From Isoetes taiwanensis (lineage: Eukaryota; Streptophyta; Lycopodiopsida; Isoetales; Isoetaceae), in NCBI GenBank assembly GCA_021234155.1, contig JAJEKV010000057.1, positions 1,354,300-1,418,299 on the forward strand: a stretch of 64,000 nt of DNA. Reading direction: 5' to 3'. Made by a program: the position numbers and the translations under genes. Shown here one piece after another: positions 20,990 to 32,136 of this stretch (the first letter of the stretch is position 1; every line of letters starts with the position of its first letter). The notes beneath the pieces are model-generated. The model was not told the origin of the DNA. It did not search any database and was given only the letters and a program-made list of their open reading frames with translations.

Positions 20990-23629
20990 GTGGTGGGAAA
21001 GATCCTTCCTGCACTAATTACAGAGGATCTCAAATGTCATGCTTGTGCAGAAAGGCCTGCAGAAAATGCACTTGTACAATGGGAAAATAGCGATGTGATG
21101 CTGCAGGATGGAAGGACTGTCTCACAACATCTGCAAGCTCGAGAAGCTAAAGAAAATGAGGATATGGAAATAGAATCATTTGAGGACAACATTCAGTCTC
21201 AATTCAAACGAAAAAGGAAGTATACTTACACAAATAGGATTCCAAGACAGCCCAAGGGAAAGAGCAAAGAGGAAAGGTTATGCTCCACAACTTCAATCAA
21301 TAAGTTCATGAAGTCAAGCTGCTGCAAAAATACTTGCAACAAGAAACTTACCAAGCATCAAGTACGTGAATTAAGAAAAGAATTTTTATCTCAACCATAC
21401 AATGCAAGGGTTACATTATTTTTTTGGCGTCTTTGTGTGTGACTTACACGGGGAGAAGGAGAGGATAGGATAGTGCTCAGGGGATGGAATTGCAATGCAT
21501 TTGGGTGGCGCATGGCTTTAGGTATCAGTCAGTCAACATTTTACAATTGGAGAAACAGATTTGAAGCAGGTGCAAAGGTAGCTGAACATGGTAATACTGG
21601 CTCTAAGAAGCCTAAATCTTCTACATTGGCCACCGAATGTGTGCTAGACAGATTCATTCAGGAGAATGCTGAAAGTATTCCCCATAGGAGCAAAAGAGGT
21701 AGAGATGATGTAAGAGAAAATGTACGGAAGCTTCCTTCCATTCTTAATAAGAAGCTTATACATAAAGAAGTTGGTGCAGTCGTTGAAGAGCTTACAGGAA
21801 CAACTGTAGCCTTGAACTCTTTCTATAGTATATGGAAAAGAGAATTTCCAGATGTTAGCATTGCAAAAAATACAGCCTTCTCTAAATGCAACATCTGCGT
21901 GGTAATTAAGCAGAAGCTGGAAAAAACAAAAGATACAAGAGAGAGACGAAATCTTGCAATTCAACGTCGGTCTCATATGCTAGAGCAACGCTCTTGCAGA
22001 AGTCAATATTGGCATTGGAGAGCATTGTCACGGTGATCTCACGAAAATCATCTATGTATAATACATGATAAGATGGATCGGTTAAGACTTTGGTGCCTAG
22101 AAGTCATCATCTAGCAAAATCTGTATGGAGAGATGATCGCTCAAGAGCAGTTTTTTGACAGAGCTTTGACTCATGGGCATGGTGGTCGTGCCTATGGTCA
22201 TTTTTCACTTGATTTATGGAAAGATGATTCAAACTTCCACATTGGTTCACTTTCTAGAATATTGCATAACTTGGAATTGGTGCAAGAGGACAAGATAGGT
22301 GACTTATGTGGAACTAAGCCTGCAGATTGCAAATGGATGCAAGCAGTCAAGGATATCAATCCTTTGAAGAACAAACTTGCTTCCATGGGAGAAGTATTGC
22401 CAAATACTTCAACTACAACGAATCCCGAGGTGTTCAACCCTCTTCCCCAAAATCTCTATTTGCAACTTGATAATGCTGTGAGGGCAAAACAAAAATAGGT
22501 ATGTCTTTTCATACTTATCTTATTTGACTTGGCTTAAGGTCTTTGATGAGATCCAAGTGGGCTTTATGATGGTCGGCCACACCCATGATGATATTGATGC
22601 TTTATTTGGAAATTTTTTCAACCTTGATGAGTTAGGCCGGATGCTTTGACACTACCGAGCTACTTTACTTGTTTAGCAAATGCAATGCAAAATCCCCAAT
22701 TCCATACTTTATTGATGAAGTTCAAACTGGAAGGATTTTGTGAAGGATTCATCCCCACGATAAGGGCCAACGCCTGGTTGGGCATCTTGAACCATTGCTC
22801 TTCAAATTTAAGATGGCGGAGATTGGCCTGTTATGCAATACAAAATCGCCCCTACACATAAAGAGTGGCTTCCAGCAGATTCTCAGGAGTTAGAATGTGG
22901 AAAGAGGATGAACATGGTCAGCCAATGCTACCAAGTGGTGTGCCACAAAATATTCCTCCTAGACCAACGTTGAAGGATCTTCGGGGTTGAAGGATAGCAT
23001 CAACAAATACATCTCTCTATGGAAGGACATATGTAAGAATCAAGAAAGTAGCTTGTTTGCAAGGCAATACACGGCAAGTGTTGAGTATTGGAGCCAGCTT
23101 CTTATCTCTTTGGAGGATGTTGCTCCAGGACGTCCTCAAAATGATGCATTTTGGCCACAAACAAGACAAGCTCCTCTAGAACAAACAAACATTTGTTCGG
23201 AGGTCGACGATATCTGCCTTTGGTCACACGACCTTTACCATCTTATTGTTGCCCGTCGGATGGCCGTCGGTGTTGCCTCTTGAAGAGTTTGATCCTCACG
23301 TACATGTGACAAAGGGTATGTTTGTTCTAGTCAGACCTGGAGATGATAACACTGCCACTTGGTTAGGATATGCAGAGGAGAATGCTGTTCTTGATCCAGA
23401 ATCTACATATTTTGGTCATATTTTTATATCGTGGTGGAAGCCTACTGGAGGGGACTACAAAGACTGCTTGACTAAGCGTTGGCGGCCTAATCCTTCCGAT
23501 CCTTCAAGGTATGAAAATTTAGATGCTATTCATTATGCCTGGGATGCCAATGGCAAGAGGTCGAAAACAGTCCAAATTCCGAAATATATTGTAGACATGT
23601 GGAAAGACATAGCACATTGTTCATCTTAA
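20990..23629 (+). pseudogene. DUF7869-like transposase, frame-broken
   Basis: Segments in order: a Cys-rich motif SSCCKNTCNKKLTKHQVREL (about 21310-21370); an HTH-like LGISQSTFYNWRNRFE; FPDVSIAKNTAFSKCNICVV with following basic helix (21845-21990); LYLQLDNAVRAKQK (22459-22498); then in another frame RYVFSYLSYL and VGFMMVGHTHDDIDALFGNF (22500-22610). A C-terminal module GMFVLVRPGDDNTATWLGYA ends KTVQIPKYIVDMWKDI (23310-23629). LQLDN and VGHTHxDID are the signature of the eukaryotic family I know as DUF7869; the Asp residues are plausible catalytic acids. At least five frame breaks or stops make it non-functional as read. It probably formed one unit with the DUF8039 region upstream. Confidence 0.6.
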
Positions 23630-23799
23630 TACATGAGATCTTGTACTTGTAATACATATCTTTCATCTTAATACATAAGATCTTGTACATTACTATATTT
23701 GTGATCGTATATAACTGCTTACATCTTTAATATATAAATGCATACATGATTCATAGAGGCATCTGAGGATGGAGATGAAACTTGAGTTGAACAGGTGAT

Positions 23800-24042
23800 T
23801 CATTCATCTTCAGGATCTGTAGTAGTGATCCCTGATATCTCATAGCTCATGCGCTCAGGGAGCCAAATCAGATGGATCATAACACGAATTGACGCAGGGC
23901 AATGAATCTCAGCGCCCAAAGCTTTTCTTCGCAGGTAGGGATCAAGAAGAAGATGCCTGTCTAGGCAACCAACAAGATCAGAGTGGCTCATTGAGCACTT
24001 GATCACCTCGATGTGGTGAACAGAAGAAGGCAAATAATCCAT
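23800..24042 (-). CDS. 80-residue transposon protein, copy 1
   Basis: ATG at 24042-24040. It reads MDYLPSSVHHIEV, then a hydrophobic/Cys stretch, LLLDPYLRRKALG, VMIHLIWLPERMSYEISGIT and an acidic end DPEDE. It aligns along its whole length with the frames at 24377-24619 and 24827-25069, all exactly 80 codons. The shared skeleton is I..(C/K)..(L/M)...D...C....(L/I).L(D/E).(W/Y)L, (V/I)HL.W, a Tyr/Phe-(E/M) pair, (I)(S/T), acidic tail. A TATA box on the minus strand (24085-24078) sits 36 bp above the ATG. There is no signal peptide or known domain. It is not recognised. Confidence 0.65.
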   Translation of the reverse strand: MDYLPSSVHHIEVIKCSMSHSDLVGCLDRHLLLDPYLRRKALGAEIHCPASIRVMIHLIWLPERMSYEISGITTTDPEDE

Positions 24043-24110
24043 GGGAGATGAATGACCTCTAGCCCCGAATGGAGCTATTTTTATAGTGAAGTAAAATTAT
24101 TGATGTGAAT
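24040..24110 (-). promoter_or_regulatory. Promoter of 80-residue gene copy 1 (TATA at 24085-24078)
   Basis: The minus strand reads AATTATTTTACTTCACTATA then AAAATAGCTCC above the ATG. The whole about 70-bp segment is repeated at 24617-24690 above copy 2. The very short TATA-to-ATG distance implies an almost leaderless transcript or a start slightly upstream. Confidence 0.55.
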
Positions 24111-24376
24111 TATTGGGGTGGACTGTAGCGCCATCATAGAGCGTATACAAGTATCATGTACTCGTACAGGTATGATTCTATCATGTACTCAGATTCTATA
24201 CATCAACTAATACTATGCTTATATTATATATATCCTTAACAGATACACAAATCATAAGTGCTTATATTATTATTATATCCTTAACAGGTATACATATCAT
24301 CGATTAAAGACAGCTTGCATACCTGTAGGTACTCATAGGTACTCATGTCATTATTATATCCTTAGCAGATACAGAT

Positions 24377-24619
24377 TCACTCATCATCAACATCAAAGCA
24401 CGTGATGCTATTCATCTCATAGATCTCCTGATCAGGAAGCCAATAAAGGTGGACCTTAACACGAGTGAGCTTCTTGCAAGCACTCGCAGGACCATCTGCT
24501 TTGGACTGCAGCCATGGATCAAGTTTGATACCATTTCTGTAGCATTCACACAGATCATTATAGCTAAGGTAGCACCTGAAGGATCGGATGTTCTCTGGAC
24601 GATCAGGCAAGGAAGCCAT
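24377..24619 (-). CDS. 80-residue transposon protein, copy 2
   Basis: ATG at 24619-24617. It begins MASLPDRPENIRSFRCYLSY and contains IKLDPWLQSKADG, VKVHLYWLPDQEIYEMNSIT and the acidic end DVDDE. It is closest to copy 1 (same strand, same promoter block), so copies 1 and 2 probably arose by a local duplication of about 580 bp. The reading frame is intact and preserved despite clear divergence, which argues for selection at some time. No known family was recognised. Confidence 0.65.
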   Translation of the reverse strand: MASLPDRPENIRSFRCYLSYNDLCECYRNGIKLDPWLQSKADGPASACKKLTRVKVHLYWLPDQEIYEMNSITCFDVDDE

Positions 24620-24690
24620 GGGAGATGAATGAGCTCTACCACCGGATGGAGCTGCTTTTATAGTGAAGTAAAATTATTGATGTGAATTAT
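24617..24690 (-). promoter_or_regulatory. Promoter of 80-residue gene copy 2 (TATA at 24662-24655)
   Basis: The minus strand reads ACTTCACTATAAAAGCAGCT above the start codon, 36 bp from TATA box to ATG as in copy 1. It is homologous to 24040-24110. Confidence 0.55.
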
Positions 24691-24826
24691 TGGTGTTCAT
24701 TGCCATTATACGAGTACCATACATGTATATGATCCAATAATTTCTATGTATATACTATCAATAATTTTGGTGGGTATAAATATACATCAAATTGCCGAGT
24801 GCAGCAACATTGGCCTCCGTCTAGCT

Positions 24827-25069
24827 ATGACGTATTCTGGTCTTGAACGTGATTCTATCACTTGCAAGATGAATCATGAGGACTTCAAGCGGTGCCGCGA
24901 GCGAGATATACCGCTTGAAGACTGGCTCACCACTGTTGCTCTCAATCCTCGCCATTATCCTGATCCCGTCGATGTTATCATCCATCTCCTGTGGAATAGG
25001 GAGTATCAAATGTTCATGATCGAAAGGATCTCTGGAGCGCCGTCTGCTAGTTCTGATCATTCAGAGTAA
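24827..25069 (+). CDS. 80-residue transposon protein, copy 3 (opposite strand)
   Basis: ATG at 24827, TAA at 25067-25069. It reads MTYSGLERDSITCKMNHEDF, then IPLEDWLTTVALN, VDVIIHLLWNREYQMFMIER and an acidic/serine end. It has the same length and the same LxxWL and IHLxW skeleton as copies 1 and 2 but is more diverged and convergent in orientation. A TATA-like GGGTATAAATA lies at 24772-24782, about 45 bp upstream. Confidence 0.6.
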   Translation: MTYSGLERDSITCKMNHEDFKRCRERDIPLEDWLTTVALNPRHYPDPVDVIIHLLWNREYQMFMIERISGAPSASSDHSE

Positions 25070-25099
25070 TAGTAGAAGAATAATAATACTTGTTATCTT

Positions 25100-25380
25100 A
25101 TTGTAATATGGTTGTGTTAGTATACAACAGGTACACATAACCTTTTGTAATACACATAACCGTACTATAAGTAATAGTAAAATAATAGTACTTGTTATCT
25201 TATTGTAATCTGGTTGTACTCTTATTGTTATCTTATTGTTATCAGGTATACATAACCTTTTGTAATACACATAACCATACTATATGTATTGAGGTATACT
25301 AGTATGCAACAGGTATACATAACCTTTTGTAATACACATAACCATACTATAAGTATTGAGGTATACATAACCCTCCAAGG
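25100..25380. repeat. Subterminal direct repeats at right end of transposon
   Basis: Units of CATAACCTTTTGTAATACAC followed by ATAACC(A/G)TACTATA(A/T)GTA occur three times (about 25134, 25250, 25318), interspersed with GAGGTATAC and (C)AACAGGTATAC. They differ from the left subterminal palindromes, so the two ends are asymmetric. Confidence 0.75.
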
Positions 25381-25417
25381 TATACTATATAAAAATTATT
25401 CCAACTTGTCTTCAGAA

Positions 25418-25442
25418 TTCCAACTTTAATGAAACTCTGCTT
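25418..25442 (-). repeat. Right terminal inverted repeat (25 bp)
   Basis: Inverse complement of 14253-14277, ending GAAACTCTGCTT. It is followed by AAAT at 25443-25446 and then gypsy P coding sequence. Confidence 0.9.
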
Positions 25443-25446
25443 AAAT

Positions 25447-25705
25447 GTTACAATACTTGGTCAAGTGGAAGCACTTACCAGTTGAGGATGCTACCTGGGT
25501 GATGAAGATAGATCTTGAGAAGCACTATCCGGACTTCATGCGAGAGTCTCAAGGCCGCACCATCAACGATGCTATCAACCCCGCTCCCGGCGGTAAGCTT
25601 GAAGGCTTGACTGCCCGAGAATCATGTTCTAGAGGGGTAGATGCATCGTATCTTATAATAATAACCGATGATGGGATCACCTTTGTGTTCTCTAGGACGT
25701 GGTGA
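25447..25705 (+). pseudogene. Gypsy P integrase C-terminus with chromodomain-like segment
   Basis: Resumes the frame broken at 14252. It contains LVKWKHLPVEDATWVMKIDL and EKHYPDF, the chromodomain-like motif of chromoviruses, then a short tail ending near 25705. M carries a decayed version of the same segment at 28440-28690 on the minus strand. Confidence 0.8.
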
Positions 25706-26262
25706 ACTGTTGATGTTGACATGACCACGCATTGCTTGGAAAGCATCTAATTAGACTGCGTTCATTTCGGCTATACGGGGAACTAAACCATTCCTTATGC
25801 CGCAATGAATTGCAAGCCATAGACATGATAGGTTCCTTTCTAGATAGATTTTCTTTTATTTATAGGGGGTGGTCCCTTCAACCACAATCTAATTATATTA
25901 TTGATATACTGGTATATTGACTTGTGCAGGCCAGTGAGCAGATCGTGACCTGCCATGTATAGAGGGTTGCTGATGACCCAAGCTTCTCGCATTCGTTTTT
26001 GTTTACATGTGTCACTTTTGTTATCCATGATGTTTTCAAATCAGACTTTCCTCTGATGATAAGTTTGTATAAGGCACTTTGGTGCTTGCACCTTGATATT
26101 TTCAACTTCAATGTATTACTGTCCGAAATGCTATAATTTCAACGTATTAATGTTATATTCTTAACCTTAGTCTGATACTTTTCTAATTGAGTTCTTTACG
26201 TATATGTATTCGATTAACTAACCCCAATGCTGAGGACAGCATTATTTTTAAGGAGGGGAGAA
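25706..26262 (+). other. 3' untranslated region and polypurine tract of gypsy P
   Basis: Non-coding. The inverse of 25750-26190 is found again in M at 27938-28380. It ends TTTTTAAGGAGGGGAGAA immediately before LTR B, which marks LTR B as a 3' LTR of a plus-strand element. Confidence 0.8.
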
Positions 26263-27937
26263 TGTGACGTTCCCCGTATTTCTACGATCTACGTCACGTA
26301 TTTATACGGGACACGTACAAATACACCGACACGTCACCCATTAAAGGTACGCCACTAGGGGGTCCTATAACCTAAGGGGGTTACTCTAAAAGGGATTAAA
26401 TTAGCTATGCTAATTTAACACATTAAAGATAATAACCTATAACTTAGGAAATTAAGGACTAAATAGGATTAATTAGACTAATTACTGTTTTGGGAAGGCG
26501 CCACCTGCCCCAATCGATTGGGGAGCATGGGGATTTCCAAATTAGGCTGTCAACCTGATCCCTATCCCTGTGTTGACTCCCTCAATTCGGCCAAAGAAGG
26601 AGCAGGAGCTGAGCGCCATCATACCTATCAGAGCGCCACCATACCAAGTCGAACCTGTGAAGCAAAAGCTGAACCCTCAACTCCCAAGAGATGGAAGCAC
26701 CCCATGGTAACGAGTCCAGCCAGAACTCAGGTGGGTGGCTAGGATAGCCGTGAATTCTAGATAACGCCCCTATTGGGCCTTGGTTGTGTTCGTTTCTCTG
26801 TTCTCTTTGTGTTTCAATCATAGGAACTAACCCTTGGTTGTAAAAGTAAGTTCTCTTTATATTCGATTCTGGTTCTTGCTCTGAAAGGATGGATTGTTAG
26901 TTCTTTGTCTAGTCTTACTCTGAAATGGGGGGGATTACGGAGGGTAGAGACCTCTGAGCCATGTATTGTAGTATACTCCTAGATAGCTACCAGAAAGTCC
27001 CATTAATTGCGGCTTTGTGCACAAGAGCCCACCGGGTCCTAGATGCTATGGACTGGCTTAGCACCGCATAAGGAACACAAGTGGTGAAGTGGGGGTGGGG
27101 TCTTGCACGAACATGAAAGGCTCCCCGAGACTCCTACGATTGGGCTAGGCCTAATAGCCGGCCCGGCCGAAGCTAGGGCGCGAAGCCGGGCGGGGTATGG
27201 GTCTGACACTCCCTGGGTACAGAGGTGTGACCCGCATGGGGCATCCTGTACTTTGAGTAGATTTAGGGTGAGTAAGTCGGGTACGGATGCGGGGGTCACT
27301 GATGCGGCACGTATTCTCTAGCTCACCCATGGAACCACCGTGATTCCGAAGGGAACGCTTCCCGACCCGCCTCATCGGACCAGAGTCATGAACCTGGAGT
27401 AGGCTCAAAGGGTGATACCTTGAACCTGCGTCTCCGGAAGGCTATAGCGAAGCCATAGCGTGAATTGACCCATCTGCAAAGTGTGCACAGGAGGGGCGGA
27501 TGGAGTGGACAACCCTAGCCAATGTTCTATGCCGATAACGCCACGCCAAGACTCCCGGTCCGCTGATCTCTTGAGGCCGGCCCGTCGGGTCGATCCTCAT
27601 TAGAGTCTGAGCCGGGGTAGAACCCGGGGTTTGGGTGCTTACTTAGTGTTAGATGCATGTTCTTTGCCGTTGGTATTGGGATGGATGAGCCACCCTTCGT
27701 GGTGGTTGATATTATATGATTTATGCTGTGTGCTAACCTTGTATTCATGCTTCCGCGACGTAGGAGTCCCATTGAAGGCGTGGGCCGAATGACCCCTTCG
27801 TGTCCTTCTTCCGGCCACCACGGTATGGGTGACCGGAATAGACGGAGGGCCTTGCCCATGGTGAGATGATCGCCATGGGAGGGGAAAGTCCCCGTATGTA
27901 TACGGCCGAGGGTCGTATATATTCAGGGAGCGTCACA
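26263..27937 (+). repeat. LTR B: 3' LTR of gypsy P (1,675 bp)
   Basis: Begins TGTGACGTTCCCCGTATTTC and ends GGGAGCGTCACA, in the orientation opposite to LTRs A and C. It is followed by GTATC of element M. The 5' LTR of P is absent. Confidence 0.9.
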
Positions 27938-28690
27938 GTATCAGACTAAGGTTAAGAATATAACATTAATACGTTGAAATTATAGCATTTCGGACAGTAA
28001 TACATTGAAGTTGAAAATATCAAGGTGCAAGCACCAAAGTGCCTTATACAAACTTATCATCAGAGGAAAGTCTGATTTGAAAACATCATGGATAACAAAA
28101 GTGACACATGTAAACAAAAACGAATGCGAGAAGCTTGGGTCATCAGCAACCCTCTATACATGGCAGGTCACGATCTGCTCACTGGCCTGCACATGTCAAT
28201 ATACCAGTATATCAATAATATAATTAGATTGTGGTTGAAGGACCACCCCTATAAATAAAAAGAAAATCTATCTAGAAAGGAACCTATCATGTCTATGGCT
28301 TGCAATTCATTGCGGCATAAGGAATGGTTTAGTTCCCCGTGATAGCCGAAATGAACGCTAGTCTAATTAGATGCTTTCCAAGCAATGCGCCGGGTCATGT
28401 CAACATCAACAGCTTCACCACGCCCCTAGAGAACACAAAGGTGATCCCATCATCGGTTATTATTATAAGATCGATGCATCTACCCCTCTAGAACATGATT
28501 CTCGAGGCGGTCAAGCCTTCAAGCTTACCGCCGTGAGCGGGTTGATAGCATCGTTGATGGTGCTGCCTTGAGACTCTCGCGAGATGAAGTCCGGATAGTG
28601 CTTCTCAAGATCTATCTTCATCACCCGTAGCATCCTCAATCGGTAAGTGCTTCCACTTGACCAAGTATTGTAACATTTGAGTCCTTCTCG
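27938..28690 (-). pseudogene. Gypsy M: decayed chromodomain end and 3' untranslated region
   Basis: The minus strand holds the degraded LVKWKHLP-type chromodomain region and the 3' untranslated sequence shared with P (28005-28223 matches 25893-26111 inverted). It stops at GTCTGATAC, where P was joined. In intact order another about 90 bp and the polypurine tract should follow. Confidence 0.75.
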
Positions 28691-31600
28691 GTCTGCATTT
28701 TGTAAGCTCGATCAAGAAGAGCTTCGTGCACTATCTCCAAATGCTCTTCTTCATCATTTCTAGGAGGGTTGGAGTATCCAAAACCTCCTCCTCGATCAGG
28801 GGTGTGTTGCTTTGAAGACTCACGTGGAAGACCTTGTGGATCTTCAAGCCGGGCGGCAAGTCTAAGCGATATGCCTGTTCACCAAACGCGTTCAGGAATC
28901 TTGAACGCCCAAATTTTATCCGGGTGCCAACTTCTTTGCGAGTTGCCAATTTTAAGCTTGGCTTGTTTTACTTTTGATCTTAAGCCAAACTGATTCGCCC
29001 ACACCGGAAGACTTCGTGGAGTTCGGTGTTTATCCGCTAGACTTTTTCGACGACGCGCCCGATGAAGTAACCACGAACTTCTTCAACTAAGGCCTGCATT
29101 TCTAAAAGGAGTTGTTGAGAGACCTCCACTTTAGAAACAGGGTTATGCCATGTGTCTCGAGTAAGACATTGATAGCCATAATTTATCATGAAGGGAGACA
29201 TCCGGAAGACTCTCGCCAGTCTTTGTTATAGCTTAACTCTACCAAATAAATATAATCCGCCCATTGTGATTGTTTACTCCATACATAGCTTCGTCAGAGC
29301 ATATCTTCGATAACACGATTGATTGACGCGTTACCCGACCATCCATGCGAGGATGGTAAAGTCGTACTCATAGCAAGCTTGGTCTGGATGGTGGCGAAGA
29401 AGTCTTTCCAGAATGCACTTACAAACTTAGGATCCCTGTCTGATACAATTACTCTTGGCATCCCGTGCAACCTGAAAATTTCTTTTGCAAATAGCAAGGT
29501 GGTGTCGAAGGCGGTGTCCGTGGTTCGACATGGCAAGAAATGAGCCATCTTTGACAATTTGTCGACCACTACCATTAATGCATCATATCCACGGAGAGTA
29601 CGTGGAAGGCCCACAATGAAGTCCATGGTTATTACTTCCCACTTGGCGTTGGGCACATTCAAGGGTTGCAACTCTCCTGGAACTCTTAATTGCTCAGCCT
29701 TAGTTTGTTGACACACCTGACACTGCTTAATGTATCTGGCAATGTCCTTCTTCATAGAAGGCCAGAAATAGCTGGAACGAATCTTGAAGTAGGTTTTCAT
29801 AAATCCCGCATGTCCCGCTATAGGGCTGTTGTGTGTGTCATGGAGAATTAGCTTGCGCACCCCTGAAGTCTCAGGAACACACAACTTATCCTTATGATAT
29901 AATAAGTTGCCCTCTCTCTTATATGAACGGAAAGCTTCACGTTCTTTATCTGTACGTGCTTCTTTACTCAAACTCCCCCAAACATCACAAAATTCTGGAT
30001 CTGTGGCCAGGGTCTGTTCTATCTGTTTCCCAAACTCGCTGGTGAGTGTGGAAATGACGTTACAATGGGTTCGGGTTATCAAAGGATGACGTGATAAAGC
30101 ATCCGCAACCACATTGTGCTTCCCTGGCTTGTACATAATCTCGAAGTCGTATTCCTCGAGGAATTCCATCCATCTTCTCTGACGGAGATTGAGATTCGGC
30201 TGGGTGGATAGATAGCGGAGACTCTGATGATCCGTATCTAGCTGAAATTTTCTACCGAGAAGGTAGTGTCTCCAAATCTGAGGGCTTGGACAAGCCAAAG
30301 AACTCGATCATGGGTAGGGTATCGCTGCTCTGCGTCATTCATCTTCTTTGAATCGTAGGCAACAACTCTCCCCTCCTGCATTAGTACTCCACCGGTAGCT
30401 ATCTTACTAGCATCAGTGGCCACTAGTTTATCCTTTTCAGGATCGGGCAAAGTGAGGACCGGTGCAGATGTCAAAGCATCCTTGAGTTTCTGGAAGCCGT
30501 CCTGGACTTTTGCTTTCCAATGTTCCATCCAATCCTTCACTCTCTCATGCTTTGTGAGATTAGTAAGAGGTGCGGCAATTGTTGCAAAATCCTTAACAAA
30601 TTTCCGATAGTATCCTGCGAGTCCCAAGAAACTTCGGACTTCTGAAACATTAGCTGGAATAGGCCAATCCTTTACTGCTTCAATCTTGGCTGGATCGGTA
30701 GCAATTCCCTCTGCTGAAATAATATGCCCCAAATAGTCGACCTTGGGAGTGGCGAACTTGCATTTAGAGAACTTGGCGAAAAGCTGATGACGCCTTAGCT
30801 TCTGCAAAGCCAGTCGAAGATGTTGTTCATGTTGCTGCAAGGTTTTACTATAGATGAGGATGTCGTCAAAAAAAATAACAACAAAGTCATCTAAGTATTG
30901 GCGGAAGATGTCATTCATCAACCGCATGAACGTTGCAGGGGCATTGGTTAACCCAAAGGGCATGACGGTGAACTCATAATGCCCATATCTGGTGCGAAAA
31001 GCAGACTTATGAATGTCCTCCTCCTTTATCCTTATTTGATGGTACCTGGAGCGTAAATCACTCTTTGAGAAATATTTGGCTCCTTGTAACTGGTCCATGA
31101 GATCATCTGCCCTAGGCAAAGCATAGCGATTCTTGATGGTGTGCTTATTGAGCTGCCTATAATCAATACACATCCTCAAGGAGCCATCTTTCTTCTTGAC
31201 AAAAAGAATAGGAGCGCCAAATGGTGAAACACTAGGCCGAATAAAACCTAGGTTTAGTAATTCTTGAAGTTGTTTCTTAAGCTCTGCTAATTGTGGAGGA
31301 CTCATTTGGTACGGGGCCTTGCTGGTAGGCTTAGTACCAGGTTCTAGAGCTATCTCACATTCTACCCCTCTGAAAGGAGGAAGCTTGTGGATCTCATCTG
31401 GAAAAAGATCGCTAAATTCCCGAAGAAGGGTGGCAATGTCTTGCGGCAAGGTATCGATTACCTGCTTCTGCTTGGGGTCAGACTCAATGGAGGCAAGTGT
31501 AATGAGGCAAAGGAGTTTATCCCTGCGTATAGTTTTTTCTAACTGCCTGATTGACATAGACTGCATAACAGAGTGGAATGGATCACCTTTTATCGTCACA

Positions 31601-32136
31601 CGTGCTCCATTAGCGGCGTTGAAGGTAATCTCCCGTTTCTCGCAGTCTATGTTGGCCCTCGCAGATGCCAAAAACTCCATACCCACAATAAGATCATATT
31701 TGCCAATGTCCATTAACTCGGCACCCAAGGCAACTGGTGCACCGGGCAACTGCATCTTAAGGTTAATGCGGCGGCCATGCGTGTGCCTGATCTTACCACT
31801 GGCTAGGGTGACTGGCTTAGGTCGGGATCTCAAGGTTTCAAGCTGCAATACCTGGGCCATTCTAGGAGAAGCAAAATTATGCGTACTACCCGTATCCATC
31901 AAAATTATGAAAGGCTTACTGTCTACTTGGCCTATTGTAGAAATAACAGAAGGCTGACTTTCAGCGTTGCCAGTTTCTATAGTGGCAAGAATATGAGACG
32001 CACCGTGAATGTACTCGGGAGCCTCGTCATCGACAGGCAGATTGGACTCCAGATCTTCCCAATCGAGGTCAGCCATGGCCAGTTGGGCAGTCTGCGTGAC
32101 GTAAGGGCAATTCTGCATATAATGGCCGGGTCGCAT
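28691..32136 (-). pseudogene. Gypsy M pol: protease, reverse transcriptase, RNase H, integrase
   Basis: From high to low coordinate: zinc knuckle [11 protein letters not shown] (first Cys lost by a frame change); protease [12 protein letters not shown] near 31890; RT with [32 protein letters not shown] and catalytic FFDDILIYS near 30860; RNase H start [15 protein letters not shown]; frame shift near 30270; then [11 protein letters not shown], integrase HHCC zinc site (HDTHNSPIAGHAGF ... CQVCQQTKAEQ), DDE residues in MDFIVGLPR and SDRDPKFVS. The third-acid region is disrupted near 29300. Below 29294 the C-terminal domain is riddled with indels. The gag-pol frame change and these breaks make the copy non-autonomous. 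Confidence 0.9.

Larger units (their letters stand above)
14253..25442. mobile_element. 11,190-bp TIR DNA transposon with AAAT target duplication
   Basis: The two ends match as 25-bp perfect inverted repeats starting AAGCAGAGTTTCATTAAAGT. AAAT flanks both sides (14249-14252 and 25443-25446). The uninterrupted site is present in M at about 28670-28690 as CTCAAATGTTAC on the minus strand, with a single AAAT, which confirms boundaries and duplication length. Contents, left to right: a subterminal palindrome array, a minus-strand ParB/methyltransferase-like gene, a divergent promoter region, a plus-strand DUF8039 and transposase gene, three 80-residue genes, and subterminal direct repeats. A 4-bp duplication and this transposase type do not match hAT, Mutator, CACTA or Harbinger. 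Confidence 0.9.

Noticed and set aside
31319-31957. 212-codon plus-strand frame
   Set aside because: Antisense shadow of the gypsy M protease/RT region.
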